Numbered from the stretch's first letter, positions 1 to 11,605 are shown. The stretch: DNA of 64,000 nucleotides from Echiichthys vipera (GCA_963691815.1 OY829648.1:25660917-25724916), one strand, 5' to 3'. Program-made: numbers and translations. Notes: a model not told the origin generated them from the letters alone.

Positions 1-54
1 TTATTATAAAAAAGACACAGGGAACCTCAGTTTTTGCAATATGGGACCTTTAAG
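1..54 (-). repeat. Edge of a dispersed MITE-like repeat (family R1)
   Basis: The first 54 bases match the end of a repeat seen again at 18160-18211, with the shared terminal words aaaaaagaca and gggacctttaag/aggacctttaag. Fuller copies lie at 17895-18212, 28355-28820 and 30886-31290. The window cuts this copy, so only one end is visible. The call rests on the internal matches. Confidence 0.6.
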
Positions 55-1632
55 GATTTCGTCCACTCTGACATGTCACACATTTACGTACTCAGACAGT
101 TGTTGCCGTCCATGAGAAGGGCCATCTTTGACTGTGCAGTATGTGAGGAATGTGTGTGTTTGAGGGCCACAGTCACAGCAGCCAGGGCTTTTCTAATGAT
201 AGGGTCGACTTCTCGAAGCTTGCGCCTGTGATTACCCATGATCCCTCTGTGCTGCGGTTTCCACACTGCACCCGTCCCTGAGAGAGCTGACATGTTTCTC
301 TCCGTGCCGTCTTTTTTTCACCAAATGTATCGTGCTTGATGCCAGCTGTGAGGAAGAAATGAGCCTGTGGACAGGGGCAAACACCAAACACTGCCACTCC
401 TTTTTTCTTCCCTCATCCTGTACGTGTCCACTCTTCTTCCCTCTCTTTCACCGTCTCTTTCTTCTACTCTTTCATCCTTCCTCTGCTAAAACCGCCTTTC
501 TGTTCTTGAATCAAATCAGCTGAAAATGCTCTCCGTTTGATTTATATTTTTCTTCTCTACTAGTTAGGAGAAGTTTCCAAGGAAACCAGTTTCTTTTGTG
601 GCCAGGGTTTTTGTCATGGTCTCATTGGTCTGGTGGGAACAGAGAGCACAAAGGCTCGAGAGCTGGCTTTAAATGGGGGTGGGAGGTTGTCGGCTTGTGG
701 AGGTGGGAACCAGTTCAGCCTGAGAATCACTTCCAGTTTCACATGTGTCTCTCTGTAGGAATCTCAAGGTAAGAGCTTAATAGTCTAGATTGTTAGATCG
801 TGGAGATAAAAGTAATAGGAGATACAGTATTTTAGTTTTAAATACATGGCAATAAGATGTGGAGTTCTGGAGAAGTCAGAGGGGAGGACTGTGCAGTGAT
901 TGATACTGAAGCTGCTGAATGCCGCTGGGAAGTATTTCCTCTCAAATATTTCCGGAGACCCGTTATTATGCAGGAGAGTCACTTTAAACGCCACAGATTG
1001 TCAGAGAATGAGCTAAGAGTTCTCAAACAAGCATGTTGTGACTGGAAATGACTGTTTACACTGTTGGTCACATTTCTGTCGTGTGCAGTGGCTGTTGAGT
1101 GAAGGAGACGTCTCTTTTTCTAGTATTTATCCCGGCATGTGTTGTACAGTGTGTGCCAAACTTTTTATTGGTCTGACATTTTTGCAAGCCTGGATACAGT
1201 CCCTGCTATTAACTTGTTTGCAGATATAACAATTTTATATGTAACCTTTTTTTTTTTTTTGCATAAAACCTACTGAGTAGAGTCTTTGGATGTTTCCTGT
1301 GTTTTCCATTTTCTGGCTCACTCTAAAGCATGCTTTTTATTTCCATTACTCAATGAATCCAGCATGAAACTCAGCTCCTGAAAGGGCACGTGTAAGGATT
1401 TGACTCTGACATTAGGCATTCTTTGCAGCAGATTGATAAAACACTAATCTCTGCATCTAGCCTTTATCCTTCCCAGATGACAATACCAGTGAAATCACTG
1501 ACTTAAATCACTGCACTCTACACATTCCCTCATTGAAGCTGAGTTTGGTCATTTTTAACCCCACCATACCATTCCTCATGTTATTCCACCTAACCATAAC
1601 AACCTAACCATGCAAATATCCATCTGTTGCAG
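55..1632 (+). other. nhs: nhs intron, upstream of the first visible coding exon
   Basis: Non-coding sequence before the first recognisable nhs exon. I saw no conserved nhs coding segment in it, so the N-terminal exons (WAVE-homology region in the family) must lie to the left of the window. A pyrimidine-rich stretch with AG, then ten bases, then GTAAGAG at 759-768 looks like a possible microexon, but nothing confirms it. Short open frames here have no recognisable domains. Confidence 0.6.
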
Positions 1633-1825
1633 GCTGTGCCCTCTGACCCCGACACTGATGGGGTGGCTCTAGGTCACCGGCCCAAGTTTCCCATCCCTAA
1701 CATCCCCTCCACCCTGGACAAGCAGACTAACTGGTCTAGAGCCCTGCCGCTGCCCACCCCCGAGGAAAGAATGAAAACCAATTCCCAAGTCATCAACTCA
1801 TGTGTCATCCCCATTAATGTGACTG
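1633..1825 (+). CDS. nhs: nhs coding exon A
   Basis: Acceptor ttgcag ends at 1632 and donor gtaaat starts at 1826. The 193-bp exon starts in phase 0 and leaves one base. It encodes AVPSDPDTDGVALGHR, the KFPIPNIPSTLDKQTNW block and an LPLPTPEERMK stretch, all strongly conserved in NHS and its paralogues, ending in INVTG across the next junction. Confidence 0.93.
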
Positions 1826-4066
1826 GTAAATTCAAAGCATTATGTTTTATAAGTCAATTATTGTCACAGGACTCAGCTGGGGTCTAGAGTTCTCAAACTT
1901 CTTGTTTGCAGAGATTGCCATTGTGTCCCTCAGCAAAGCTAGTTCTCTTTAGCTCTGCTTTAGCTTTTTAAGTTTTTTATTTTTTGAAATTTTGGGGAAT
2001 CCACTTATTTGTGTCTTTCTTAAAGTTAGATAAGAAGATTGACACCACTCATGTCCATCGGTTAAATATAAGGCTACAGCTAGGGGATGTTTAGCTTAGC
2101 TCCAAAAAGTGTTTTTGCTGAATGTTTTAGCCTGTATGGATTCAAAAATTACATATAACCACTATTATTTTTTAGCCTTAGGTGCTGTTAGTTGTATTTT
2201 TTTTTAATTTGATAGCAACTGTTTCCCCAGGCTTACAATCTTAGGCTAAGCTCAGTTAAACTCATCGTCTCCTTACTGTAGCTAGCTATTTAGCGCTGAG
2301 ACATAAGAGTCAATCTTCTAATCTAGCTATGGCAAGAAAATAACAAATAAGCCTGTTTTTCAAAATGTCAAATTATACCTATAAAGTTGTGATACAGACC
2401 TCCAACTCTCACTCATTAGCACGTTATTTATTTTTTTGTACAGTTCTAACAAACAAGATATAATGTGTTTATTAGATTTAGAGAGATAACATTTGACAGA
2501 ACCAAGCGATCTTTATCCCTCTGTTTCCAGTCTTTATGCTAGGCTAAGCTAACTGTCACCTAACCATAGCTTCTAGCTACGTGTGACCTAGCCATAGCAT
2601 ATTTAGTGCCCAGACATGAGTGGTATTGATCGTCTTAGCTAAGTCTTTGCTTGAAAGTCGCAAAAGCTTCTTTCCCAAAATGTCAAACTGTTCTTTTAAT
2701 ATTAACTGTTGACCGCTAACAGTCAGACAGAATGAGTCACAACGATCTCCTCATTAACATCGTACAAAATTGTTGTGTCGAGTCTGCTATGAATTCATGA
2801 AATATTTGGAAATTCTGCAATGAAATATATAACCTAATTTTCATCAAAGGCATCAATGTGCAAGTCGTGCTTTGTGCCCCGTGAACCTTCTTTCTCGAGC
2901 TTCGACACTTTGTGGCTGTGATTGCGAGTCAAGATGCTGTGACTTGAATGCCAATGAGTTCGGTCCAAATTGTTGAAAAGAGCTGCCCGATGTAATTTAC
3001 TCTCATTCACATTGACTCAAAAGGATAGTTGTACTCCAACAGTGGCTGAGTCAGACACAGTTGAGGGAAAAATGCACATTGTAAGCAAAGTCCAGCGATT
3101 GCTATGGTGCTGAAAGGCCTGAACTGTTATCACATGAGAGTCATAACGTGTGTGGAGAGGGAGGGAAACAAGGAGGAAACGCAACAAAACTGAACCAGAA
3201 AGCAGGATTTTTCCTTTGGCTAGTTACCCCATCACCATGCTGACTGTTTTTTTATGCTTTGGCTAAGGATCCAATATTGGTTACTATTTTTTATTTCTTT
3301 ACATTTCATATTGTGACCGTATAGACTTTACATTAGGTAGTAAGTAACTCTGCACTCTTACTCCAGGTGCCCAGATTGTCTTACTGTGAGCTCTATCAGA
3401 GCCGCTGCTTACTGCTATTTCTGTAGAACATCTAATTTAGTTCAGCCAAGCGTTTTGTTTAGAGGTTTTCTTTACGAGACAGCGTGAGAGTTGAAAAGGA
3501 ATCGCTGCAGTTGCCGCTAATCAAAGATTCCTCAGATGTCCCCTCTCTGTTGCAGGCGTTGGCTTTGACAGAGATGCTAGTGTGCGCTGCTCGCTTGTTC
3601 ACTCGCAGTCTGTGCTTCAGAGGAGGAGGAAGTTGAGAAGACGGAGGACTGTCGCCGGCGTTCCCCGACAGGTGCAGCAAGACTTGGGTATGTAAATCAC
3701 TGTGACTCTGGATCAGCAGACTCTCACTGTCAGTCACAGAGATTTCAAATTTTATTCAACTGCTGCTGTTAAGATAAAATGTTTTACAGTGTTACTTAAA
3801 AAAAGGCTTTAGTGTTTAGGATCTAAATCACACACTACTGTATTAAGTATCTATCTAATGTATCTGTCAAGACAATAGTTATAATATTAATAGAAAACGT
3901 CTGTTTGTCTTTAAATCTTATCCACATCAGCAGTAAAACTTAAGAGTAAGTCAACATAAATATGAGAGACATCAACCAGTGATGCATATTTTCAGTGTTT
4001 TTGAGATATTTTTGGGCTATTTCATGCTTTTATTAGCCAGACGACAGAAGAGAGATGACAGGAACT

Positions 4067-4107
<41 letters not shown>

Positions 4108-7100
4108 CTTGAACTGGGAATGTTGCAGACACTGAAATACAGAAATATAAGTTTAAGGAACACAGTACAAAGAGCAATACATTGTGCTCATCTCAGTTTT
4201 AATCTGGAGTTGTATTTGAGTTTGTCCATTGCATTATCTGACGGTCCCTGTGTTCATTTCTCCTCCCAGACTCTGATGACTCTCCTGGTTCCAGGGAGCG
4301 GACAGTAATAGTTCACGCCAGTCCTAACATCACTCCCTCCAGTGAGGAGCTGGCCAGCCACCTCAGCACCAGAGATTCAGGTTGTCAGACAGAAGACTTT
4401 TTAGTCTCAGGAGCACCGTCTCGGAGGAGGATCAGGGCCCAGAGAGGCCAGGGAGTCTCCCTCTCCCTTTCCCACTCTGCAGGCAACATCTTGTGCCTAC
4501 CGGACAGCGCTGACGCTATGTTTTCCGCCTCTGTGGGTGCACGCCTGCGCTCCCGGAGTCTGCCCAGGGACGGGAGCCGGATGATAGACAACGGGCATAA
4601 TGACAGCGATGATGAGCTTCCTCCCTTCGACACTGAGGACTTCCTGCCTGGAACTGGGGATTTGATTTTGAAGGATGAAGGAGAGAGCATGGATGAGCAG
4701 GCCATGTCTGAACACCACCTGAGCCTGAAGTACAAGCAGCTCGCAGAGAGTCCGGAGCGCAGCTGGATGGAGAGGACCAGATCCCAACTGCCCAGGAAGG
4801 CCGACATGGGCAGCTGTGAGATCTCATCCAGTTCAGACACCTTCAGTAGCCCTGTGCATTCTGTCTCAGCTGCAGGGGTGCTGGGGGGCCAGATGGACCA
4901 CAAGGAGGACCACCAGTCATCAAGTGGGAACTGGAGCGGGAGCAGCTCCACCTGCCCCTCACAGACCTCAGAGACAATCCCTCAAGCAGCCTCTCCACAG
5001 CTGACAGGCTCCTCACACTGTGACTCTGAGCTCTCCCTAAACGCTGCCACCCACCCCAATGATGACCACACCAGCTTCATGCTGGACCACTATCAGGGTC
5101 TCAGGACCCAACGGGCAGGCTCCTTCTCCTCCACAGCTATGGATATATTAGAGGAAGCAGGGGTCAGAACTCCTATCGAGGGGGAGTGGAGTTACCCCCA
5201 CGCAGACTCTGCGCGCTCGCAGGACTTCAGCCCTGAGCCGAGCAGAGAGGCCGAGAGCAGCCTGGGCTGCCCCAGCTTCACCAGCATGGCCACCTGTGAG
5301 AGCAGCTACTCTGACAAACCTCCGTCAGAGAAAGCTGACACCGTCTCACACTACTCCGTAGACACTGAAGGCTACTACACCTCAATGCACTTTGACTGTG
5401 GTATAAAAGGTAGCAAAAGCTTCACTTATAACTATGCAGCTCCTGGCTCTGATTTTAGCCTGTCTGACTTAAGTGGTCACATGACTCTGGGGAGGCGATG
5501 CCTCTCTTTAAGAAAACCAAAGGCGAAGCCATGTCCGCCTAAAAGGAGTTCATCCTTAAGGAAAATATGCAGTGAGGGACACATCCCTGACAATACAGAA
5601 CCAAAGATTACTTGCGGGCAGACGCTTCCACTGTCTTCCAAGGAGAGGAAACTGCAGCTGGTCTTGTCTGGCTCTCCAGGCCGTATAAACAACTCCCTAG
5701 CCAGAGAGCCCCTTGTTGTCTGGGGGGTTGAGGACTCAGCTGATCTACCTGACTTAGGTGTGTTTAGCTCCACAGATGCACATTCATTCAAGGATGAGGG
5801 GGTTGTACAGTCAGACTATGCAGATCTGTGGCTCCTCAACGATTTAAAATCTTGCGATCCTTACCGGTCTTTGTCAAACTCTAGCACAGCGACAGGTACA
5901 ACTGTAATCGAATGCATCAAGTCACAAGAAAGCTCTGAGTCTCAGACGTCACAGTCCGGCTCCAGAGCCACCACCCCCTCACTTCCATCGGTGGAGGGAG
6001 ACTTCAAGCTAACATCTCCAGAGAAGCTGGCAGGCCTGGCCAGCCCATCCAGCGGCTATTCCAGTCAGTCAGAAACCCCCACCTCCTCATTCCCCTCCGC
6101 CGCCTTCTTTCCCGGACCGCTGTCACCATCCAGCGGCAAGAGGAAGCCCAAAGTCCCGGAGAGGAAGTCGTCTCTCTCGTCGCTGTCACTGCAGTCGCTC
6201 TCTTGCAGGGATGGAGCCACGTCGAGGGAAGACCTGGAGCTGCCAATAATCCCTCCTTCCCACCTAGACTTAAGTGCCCTTCACAGTGTTGACAACAAGG
6301 CTTCGCCTTTCAGGACCCAGCTTCAGATCCTTCACCAAAACAAACAAAAAGCTCCAGTGTCAGCCAAACCTGTAGCGCCACCTAACTCAGAGGTGTTTAA
6401 CGCCCATTCCATGACCATCACACCCACAGTGCTGCACTCGGTACAGCTGCGACCCATCAGTAAGGAACACGAAGGCAGCCACGAGGACAAGGCCACTTAT
6501 AGACTCAAATGTCCCTCTGTGAACCCAACTAGCACACTTTCCTGTAGTAAACCTATGGAACCCCAGAGTCCCCTGTTACACGACCCACATCAACATCACA
6601 AACCCTCGAAGGGGTCGTATGAATCCGTTTTTACCTCGAACGAAGAGCTCACAGACGGAGAAGCAGCATGTCAGAGTGAGGAGAGGAACAAGCAGGACAC
6701 AGAGGCTCCTTTAGAGAGCACAATGGCATTCAGACCGCAGGAAGAGCCATCGTTAGACATCCCGGAGAGGAACACTAGTCATGAAGGAGAGGCGTGCAGA
6801 GAGTCAGTAGAAACACCTGTCTGCTCCGGAGACTCCAGCTTACGGTCGGAGCCTTTACAAGAGCAAAGAGCGGAGCCATCGGAAGAAGAAGAAGAAGAAC
6901 CATGTCCTTTTCTCTCTGTTCAGCACTGTTCACCCGGGACATCCAACGGTCTCGATAATGTTCCAGCTACTGACGGTCAATTAGAGACGTCGCAAGGGAG
7001 TCCAATCAGTGATGAAGGCGGCAAAGAAGCGGAATATGAACCATCAGGTGCTTCAGCTGAAAGTCCATCCCAGGACAGCAAGGAGGAGTCCTCAGCAGAG

Positions 7101-9205
7101 ACCAAGGATTACTACAGTAAAGGTAGACTGTCTTTATCACTCATGAATAACATGTTTCTTATCAATCTTGACATTCATCATTCATGGTCATGTACAGCAG
7201 GGATTCCCAACCCCTAGGCCACGAACCATTCAGTCTCAGAGCATTTGCTGCTAGTTTCTTTTTTTTAGTTAAAGGCTCTGAACAGCCACACAGGTGTTTT
7301 CAGTTAATCTGGTTGATTGGACCTCTTCTCAGGACTGTGTGGGTGTGGACAGTCTACTGTGACTGACAGACATCTTCATTCACAAATGAAAAATGACACC
7401 TTTATCATTCTTAGTGGTAGGTGGAGATTTGTGACCTCGTAAATTCCCACCAAAGCCCCGCCCACCTTCAACTCAGGCAGAGGTCTGATCAACCAGACTA
7501 ACTCAAAAAAGCACTTGTGTGGGTGTTCAGAGGCTTTGAAAGGGTGTTACGTAACGTCTTAAGAGCCAGAATATTTAGAGTATGATTTCCGGGTCCAAGC
7601 CGTTCCAAGCCTCGTATTTCCACAAGGCCGCAATTTGTGTTCCCCGTTGTTTGAACAGATCTGAGTTTTTAAAAACAACGTAATTGTCATTTGACCCCTT
7701 TTTATCGATGAAAAGGGTGTCTAACTGACGAAAGAGCTGTTTACATGTTCGGCCGTTGTTGTATGTTCTGTTTCAACGGAGCATTTGGACCCGGAAATCG
7801 TATTTTGAAAGGGTGTTACGTCAGACTTCACAGCCGGATACTCACCTTTGGATTGTCTGCAGTGATGCATTTTGATTTGCTTTGATTTGTCTGTGTAAAA
7901 AGCAAACCAAACCAAAGGGGGGTTTACAAACTCATCAAGCGATTTGGACCAGAGCAAACCAACTATACAGTAGGTGTGAAAAAGCCCTAAAAAGCAAATG
8001 ATCTGCTTTATCCAGAGCATGTGGGTGTGTTTGAAAGCACATGGAGGCAAATTTAACTTGATCAGATTTGAATGACGTTAACCAAACAACCCACCAACTG
8101 TCACGGGCAGAAAAGAACTCACAGTAAGAAGTTGATTGAGAATAGAAGTTTTCAGAGCCTTGAAAGCTAACGTTTGGGCTCCTGACATCGCTTCTCTTTA
8201 AGAGGTCACCTGCTAGAAACACCGGTAACCTGGCAAGTGTCCAGTGTTAGCAGTGTATTCTAATGTCGATGATTGATTTCTGTTAACAGACTCTACACCC
8301 AGTGATGATGCGGTGTCCCCTCTGAGTGATGAGTCAAGACCAGAGGATGACAGCGTGTTTGTGTCCCCCACCAAGGCTCGCACCACCGAGGATCTGTTTG
8401 CTATGATACACAGGTAAGCAGTTTGGATAGCAGCTTTTTTGTCTTCGTCCAGAATTTACAGAGTTTCTTAATAGCATTTTTTATTTTCAGGTCCAAAAGG
8501 AAAGTGTTGGGAAGAAAGGATTCCACTGAGACGAACGTAAGGAACCGTCTCAGTGCTGCATCGGGGAACACACCACCCAGCAGCACCGTGAGCTCCCCAG
8601 TATCACTGGCGTCACCCCCCTCCTCCTCCTCCTCCTCCTCCTCCTCCTCCTCCTCCTCCTCCTCCTCATCCCCCTCCTCCTCCTCTTCCTCCTCTTCCTC
8701 CTCTTCCTCCTCCGCTGTGACCCCACCAGGCCTGCACAGAGTCTCCGGGCCCATCTACAGGAACGCAAAGAAGTCCAGCACCTCCAACGAGGAGTTCAAA
8801 CTGCTGCTGCTCAAAAAGGGCAGCCGCTCTGAATCAAGTTACCGCATGTCAGCGGCAGAGATCCTCAAGAGCCCCGTCACTCCTAAATCTCCTGGAGATT
8901 CCCTGACGGAGTCGCCCAGACAGCCCGAAGAGCCCGCCTCTCCCCTGCAGCAACAGCAGCACCAGTCAGATCAGATCTCCAGCCCCTACCCCAGAGCCAA
9001 CGCAGAGGGCTTCTCCTCGAAATCCTTCCCCACATCTGCTACTTCCAGGCAGGGCCGCTCCAGAATCCCCCCGCCCGCCAACAGCAGCCGATATGGCATG
9101 CGCGGCAGACTGTACTCAGTGCCCATGCAGGCGATCTCCGAGGGCGAGACGGAGAACTCGGACGGAAGTCCTCATGACGACCGCTCATCACAGGGCTCCA
9201 CGTAG
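1633..9205 (+). CDS. nhs: NHS (Nance-Horan syndrome) family protein, 3' part (5 exons, 1338 residues to stop)
   Basis: Joining 1633-1825, 3556-3687, 4270-7122, 8290-8413 and 8491-9205 gives 4017 nt in one open frame ending at TAG 9203-9205. Seen: all introns begin GT and end AG and the phases agree. The product is Ser/Pro-rich and low in secondary-structure signals, with family-typical blocks such as KFPIPNIPSTLDKQTNW, RRRKLRRRRTVAGVPRQVQQ, SSGYSSQSETPTSSF, RTTEDLFAMIHRSKRKVLGR and the C-terminus ISEGETENSDGSPHDDRSSQ. Known of the family: NHS proteins regulate actin remodelling and cell morphology through an N-terminal WAVE-homology domain and act at junctions and lamellipodia; human NHS loss causes cataract and dental anomalies. 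The N-terminus lies outside the window. Human NHS is about 1630 residues, so roughly four fifths is here. Teleosts can carry two copies (nhsa, nhsb); which one this is cannot be decided here. The neighbours rai2, scml2 and cdkl5 favour NHS over NHSL1 or NHSL2. Confidence 0.95.
2018..2105 (-). repeat. Dispersed repeat R2, copy 1 (inverted)
   Basis: The reverse complement reads agctaagctaa, then a spacer, then gacatgagtggtgtcaatc and cttcttatctaa. This is the same word order as copies 2 and 3, and matches a short repeat I recognise as frequent in teleost DNA. It lies inverted relative to copies 2 and 3, so the pair can fold back. Confidence 0.6.
2215..2380 (+). repeat. Dispersed repeat R2, copy 2
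   Basis: Order of words: ctgtttcc, ggctaagct, tatttagc, gagacataagagtcaatc, ttctaatctagc, aataagcc, aaaatgtcaaa. This agrees with copy 3, with scattered substitutions. Probably a MITE or short non-autonomous element; its class was not established. Confidence 0.6.
2505..2700 (+). repeat. Dispersed repeat R2, copy 3
   Basis: The clearest copy, with ctgtttccagtctttatgct, aggctaagctaac, atatttagtgcccagacat, gagtggtattgatcg and cccaaaatgtcaaactgttc in order. It lies in the same intron and the same orientation as copy 2. Confidence 0.65.
3556..3687 (+). CDS. nhs: nhs coding exon B
   Basis: Acceptor gttgcag ends at 3555 and donor gtatgt starts at 3688. The 132-bp exon takes two bases to finish a codon and leaves one. 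It encodes VGFDRDASVRCSLVHSQSVL and an arginine-rich run, RRRKLRRRRTVAGVPRQVQQ, which could serve as a basic or nuclear-localisation patch. No long open frame shows it; it was found by homology to the family. Confidence 0.93.
4070..4101. repeat. (GA)n microsatellite
   Basis: About sixteen GA units in the 582-bp nhs intron between exons B and C. Nothing else in that intron (3688-4269) was recognised. Confidence 0.9.
4270..7122 (+). CDS. nhs: nhs large central exon C (2853 bp)
   Basis: Acceptor cctcccag ends at 4269 and donor gtagac starts at 7123. The exon encodes about 951 residues: first DSDDSPGSRERTVIVHASP, then SGCQTEDFLVSGAPSRRRIR and SLSHSAGN, then a long Ser/Pro-rich stretch with HQSSSGNWSGSSSTCPSQTS, DTEGYYTSMHFDCG, RKPKAKPCPPKRSSSLRK, ADLWLLNDLK, SSTATGTTVIECIK and KRKPKVPERKSSL. 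NHS-family genes characteristically carry one such giant exon. A glutamate run encoded by GAA repeats lies near 6880-6900. Open frames on the opposite strand here are mirror artefacts. Confidence 0.95.
7123..8289 (+). other. nhs: nhs intron with a composite repeat
   Basis: A 1.17-kb intron. An inverted-repeat structure bounded by imperfect direct repeats lies at 7535-7841. The rest has no supported feature. Confidence 0.7.
7535..7841. repeat. MITE-like element: inverted repeats inside direct repeats
   Basis: The word tttgaaagggtgttacgt occurs at 7535-7552 and 7805-7822 in the same orientation, and the similarity continues with gaps to about 7573 and 7841. Between them, atgatttccgggtccaa near 7582-7598 is the inverse of ttggacccggaaatcgtat near 7785-7803. 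No coding frame was recognised inside. The direct repeats are longer than a normal target-site duplication. Confidence 0.6.
8290..8413 (+). CDS. nhs: nhs coding exon D
   Basis: Acceptor ctgttaacag ends at 8289 and donor gtaagc starts at 8414. The 124-bp exon encodes DSTPSDDAVSPLSDESRPED and then VFVSPTKARTTEDLFAMIHR across the junction. The TTEDLF-IHRSKRKVLGR segment is among the best conserved in NHS and NHSL proteins. Confidence 0.94.
8491..9205 (+). CDS. nhs: nhs terminal coding exon E with stop
   Basis: Acceptor ttattttcag ends at 8490 and the stop TAG is 9203-9205. The exon encodes SKRKVLGRKDS, a poly-serine tract, IYRNAKKSSTSNEEFKLLLL, KKGSRSESSYRMSAAEILKS, a Gln/His run, FSSKSFPTSATSRQGRSRIP and the conserved C-terminus ending SSQGST. 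The 77-bp intron before it is very short. The codon for the junction arginine is split AG|G. Confidence 0.95.
8618..8712 (+). repeat. nhs: (TCC)n coding microsatellite, poly-serine tract in nhs
   Basis: About thirty near-perfect TCC/TCT triplets, read in frame as serine with one proline and no frameshift. The opposite strand reads as poly-glutamate, giving a spurious antisense open frame. Human NHS also has a serine cluster at this place, but from memory a shorter one. Confidence 0.95.
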
Positions 9206-11605
9206 AAAACGGAGTAGAAGTTTCAAAAGAAATGAGATGATTTTGTTAGTTTACAGCAAAAACAAAACGGACCAGGATGAGTTTGAATATTTATGAGATG
9301 CGGTGAGGGCAGGAGCGTCGAGGAGGTTAATGTTAATGATACAGAACTTTAGGGATTTCAAAATGGTCATACATTTACTAATTGCGGCAGAGTTTTATAG
9401 ATGTTTCCTTTGTGAATAGTCTGTGGATACACTATACAATTTTACCTGTTTACAAAACTATTTTATACACACAGTATGTCTAAAGAATATCCTCATTATA
9501 TGAACACTTAGCATTAGAACAGGGAACCAGATTATTTTGCATTCTGTGGAAAAATATGATTGATGAATAGAAATGATTATTCTACAAAAAATAAATAATA
9601 TTATTTGGTTCATTTATGGCCTTCCTTCAGCCCCGCCACAGTATTTTAATGTTCTCTCTAAATTGTCCTGCTGTCGTATTTTAAACAACTCTCACAGTTT
9701 GACATTTTTATCGTGTAAAAATAGAAAAATATATCAGATTAACTGTATGTATTCTGTGAATACCTATGCAATTAGACACACACTCTCTTCAGTACAGCTC
9801 TAAAAATCATTTTTGATACTCCCTACCTTACCATCAGGACTAACACTGTGTGAGAAAACAGCAGTGGACAAAATGTGAACCCTTAATGCATCTATTCACA
9901 TCAACATGTTTGTATATTTTACTCAGTCCTTATTGTAAATGATATCAATGATACTATTACAATATTTTAAAATTCTCACGCAATAAGACGAGTAATTGAA
10001 GGTTAGGCAGGAAATGTCAAAGCCAAGCACAAACTTGACAATCTTAGGAGATGAGAAGGGAGCAGGTTTTAACGTGGGAGATGAAAAAGTGAACAAAAAG
10101 TCAGAGGTGGTGAAACAGGAGAGCTGTAAAAGATTAAGGGGTTGATGTATTTTTTTTTTTTTTTAAACGTGATAACGGTCATTTCTGACACAGCATGTTT
10201 TACGAATCGTGGAAAGAGGCAAGTGGAAAGTGTTCGGGCGGATCAGATAAGCCTTATTTTACTCTCAACAAGTGACAGTAAGTGATCAAGCAGCTTGGGA
10301 CTCAGAAAGTGGTGTTTTTGTGAGATTTTTTTTTAGTTTTGATGGAGGGCGTAGGGTTAAACATGGAACCGGGTTATCATCTGTGATGAAAAGAAAGAAA
10401 AGTTCTGGTTTTAGTTCAGAGATGTGGCATTTGCTGCTATTTTGTACCAAATGCTTGTCTATTTTATTCCCCCATCAAACTAAAAGAACCTTTCTGTGCA
10501 ATCAATCGAATAATCGAAATATATTTATTTTTTATAACTGACACAGAAAGTTCTCCATGCGCTCCCTCATTTTATTTACACCTTTAAATAAAATAAAGAG
10601 GACATCATTAGATGCAATGAATTGCTGGTATAATTAATACTATTTTATTAAGATTAGTTATTTTGTTTATAAGAGACACATTTTAAATCGTATTTCAGAC
10701 ACTGGTTGCAGAGACAAAAAAGAAAGCAACTCATTAATGTGATTAGAAGATGGCATGAACAGTCATAAGCTACAGGTGAGGTTTTAGTTGTAACCCTGGC
10801 ACTCTTTGACCCACATAGTCTCAATATTAACATAAGTAGATGGTGTTTTTCAGTGATGGTACTCAACCATGATACATAAATGACAGAGTCGATGTAGCCA
10901 TATTGGCCTATGGAAGTCTGTGCTCCCATAAAGGTACACTGTAAATATCAACTTTTGGCCTTAATATGCTCCATACTAATGCAACATCATATAACAGGGT
11001 ACAACATGGTTCACGTCCATGTTCCTTCATTCCAACCCTTTTTTTTTTGCACTGATAAAGTGATGTTTGTGAAGTTTCACCTGTCTCTTGCTGTACCTGG
11101 AGATATTTATAGATCTTGCTCATGGAGCCGTTTTGACTCTCCTTGAATAATATCCACGCTCTGAGTACGCTTTAGGAGTGGACTAGATGCTTCTGCCAAA
11201 GGCTAGAACGAAAGTGTTAGTGGCATCAAACTGTTTTTCTCTTCTCGTTTACTTGACTGAAACAAAAGCGATCCTGAAAAAGAATGACAGCATGACTTGT
11301 GGTACTAGATGCATTTCCTTTGGACTCCTCCTCTGCATACTGTAGGTATCAGCTTTGTATTTTTTTTGTACAAACTTGTAAATACAATAACTTTTGGAAT
11401 TGTTATGTAAAAAAATGTTTTCAAAGTTTACATTGATTTCAAACCTTTGTATATTTTTGAGCTGTGGAACACTTTGTCTTGTATTTATTTTCTAGTAAGC
11501 ATTGTGGAAATCCCATAGTCAATCCTATCAAAGCCAAGTGCTAGCACGACAGGCTGCTTAGCAAATGTGTATAAGAAGACAAATAAATGTGACTGCCTTG
11601 AAAAT
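9206..11605 (+). other. nhs: nhs 3' untranslated region
   Basis: About 2.4 kb of AT-rich, non-coding DNA follows the stop. The likely final poly(A) signal AATAAA is at 11582-11587, followed by a TG-containing stretch. Earlier AATAAA words near 9588 and 10588 could act as proximal sites. TGTAAATA at 11377-11384 and TGTATATT near 11449 fit Pumilio sites. The end point is inferred, not observed. Confidence 0.65.
11582..11587 (+). terminator. nhs: Likely distal poly(A) signal of nhs
   Basis: AATAAA preceded by AT-rich UTR and followed within 30 bases by TG-rich sequence. It is the last such signal before DNA that carries transposon remnants. Confidence 0.5.

Larger units (their letters stand above)
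1826..3555 (+). other. nhs: nhs intron with fold-back repeats
   Basis: A 1.73-kb AT-rich intron. Three related repeat copies sit at 2018-2105 (minus), 2215-2380 (plus) and 2505-2700 (plus). The rest shows no feature I can support. Confidence 0.7.

Noticed and set aside
4385..4951. 188-codon open frame antisense to nhs exon C
   Set aside because: The sense strand encodes conserved NHS sequence; the antisense frame is a mirror of biased codons.
8401..8768. Antisense poly-glutamate and poly-arginine open frames
   Set aside because: Reverse reading of the TCC serine tract of nhs.
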